From: DATCSE01 sp036568605
GTDB taxonomy: Bacteria; Pseudomonadota; Gammaproteobacteria; Burkholderiales; Burkholderiaceae_C
Reading direction: 5' to 3'
DNA length: 24,541 bases
NCBI GenBank assembly: GCA_036568605.1
Contig: DATCSE010000178.1
Coordinates: 1-24,541, forward strand
Shown here: piece after piece, positions 23,964 to 24,541 of the stretch
Layout: each line of letters opens with the position of its first letter
How positions within the stretch are numbered: the stretch's first letter is position 1
Translations under genes and position numbers: made by a program
Notes under the pieces: generated by a model
What the model was told of the DNA's origin: nothing
What the model saw: only the letters and a program-made list of their open reading frames with translations
Databases searched by the model: none

Positions 23964-24541
23964 ATGAGCTACCGAGGCAATCCCGCCGCGCTGCGCGCTT
24001 TGGTGCAGCCGGACCGCGTGCACCGCGACCTGTACATCAGCCCGGAAGTCTTCGAGCTCGAGCAGGAGCACTTTTTCGCGAACACCTGGAACTACGTGGG
24101 CCACGCGAGCCAGGTTCCGAATGCCGGCGACTACATCACCAACGAGATCGCCGGTCGACCGCTGATCGTCGTGCGCCAGGGCGACGGCAGCATCAAGGCG
24201 CTGATGAACCGCTGCGCGCACAAGGGCTCGCGGCTGGTGACGCAGCCGTGCGGCAACACCGGCAAGTTCTTCCGCTGCCCGTACCACGCGTGGTCGTACA
24301 AGACCGACGGCTCGCCGCTCGCGATCCCGCTGAAGAACGGCTACGAAGGCACGCGCCTGCACGACTGCGAGGGCGGCCGGGGCCTGACGGTGCTGCCGCA
24401 CCTGCGCGAGTACCGCGGCTTCCTGTTCGTGAAGATCAACGACGCCGGCCCCGACTTCGACGAGTACTTCGGCGACTCGCTGAGCTCGATGGACAACATG
24501 GCCGACCGCTCGCCCGAAGGCGAGCTCGAGATCGCCGGCGG
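23964..24541 (+). CDS. Rieske aromatic-ring-hydroxylating oxygenase alpha subunit, N-terminal part
   Basis: The first 192 codons are present; the gene continues past the right edge. The Rieske [2Fe-2S] ligands are C84 and H86 (NRCAHKGSR) and C105 and H108 (FRCPYHAWSY), in a domain spanning about 42-150. The N-terminal helix region and the ELEQEHFFANTWNYVGHASQ lead-in match ring-hydroxylating dioxygenase alpha subunits. The catalytic mononuclear iron domain is outside the window. The ATG at 23964 follows the reductase stop by 13 bases. With the reductase it would add O2-derived oxygen to an aromatic ring or side chain. Whether a beta subunit follows cannot be seen. Confidence 0.9.
   Translation, partial: MSYRGNPAALRALVQPDRVHRDLYISPEVFELEQEHFFANTWNYVGHASQVPNAGDYITNEIAGRPLIVVRQGDGSIKALMNRCAHKGSRLVTQPCGNTGKFFRCPYHAWSYKTDGSPLAIPLKNGYEGTRLHDCEGGRGLTVLPHLREYRGFLFVKINDAGPDFDEYFGDSLSSMDNMADRSPEGELEIAG

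Overview
The window is very GC-rich throughout, densely coded, and full of 4-bp ATGA/GTGA gene overlaps. Its gene types (CusCBA efflux, a DUF326 copper protein, IorAB-type oxidoreductase, Rieske oxygenase with a VanB-like reductase, RpoN with a canonical RpoN box) and its intergenic repeat families (a CCCCCTCGGGGGG-containing hairpin and an ACGCAAAGGCGCAAAGG hairpin) point to a chromosome of a betaproteobacterium in the order Burkholderiales, probably near the Rubrivivax/Leptothrix/Methylibium group. That placement is inference. No rRNA, tRNA, CRISPR array, transposase or phage gene was seen.

Region 1 (1-6657, mostly minus strand) looks like part of a glycan-synthesis and stress island. It holds a GT9 glycosyltransferase (cut by the window edge), a GT4 glycosyltransferase translationally coupled to it, a stand-alone sigma-54 gene (rpoN), a divergent two-CBS-domain protein (plus strand), and a minus-strand run SDR -> PIG-L deacetylase -> GT2 glycosyltransferase.

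Region 2 (6818-8472) is a divergent pair: a minus-strand nucleotidyltransferase and a plus-strand metallophosphoesterase.

Region 3 (8529-15390) is a copper/silver resistance block. A Cys-rich four-helix-bundle copper protein is transcribed divergently from a small exported Cys/His protein followed by cusC-cusB-cusA. CusA keeps all three methionines of the Cu(I)/Ag(I) site. It also carries an in-frame insert of about 26 residues encoded by a palindromic intergenic-type repeat.

Region 4 (15433-24541, continuing off the edge) is a probable aromatic catabolic locus in two plus-strand operons around a minus-strand MarR regulator. Operon A is opine-dehydrogenase-like -> 3-hydroxyacyl-CoA dehydrogenase-like -> alpha/beta-hydrolase-fold protein. 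Operon B is IorA -> IorB -> VanB-type reductase -> Rieske oxygenase alpha subunit. Both operon promoters carry the same near-identical 18-bp site, AATATATGAAAAGT-N-ATG, which is the best candidate for the MarR operator and ties the two operons into one regulon. The gene content recalls MarR-controlled indole-3-acetate (iad-type) loci, but the substrate cannot be read from the sequence. The hydrolase-fold protein lacks the usual Ser nucleophile and the usual catalytic His. Two more repeat elements lie in operon B: one between iorA and iorB, and one forming the IorB C-terminal tail and the ribosome-binding site of the next gene.
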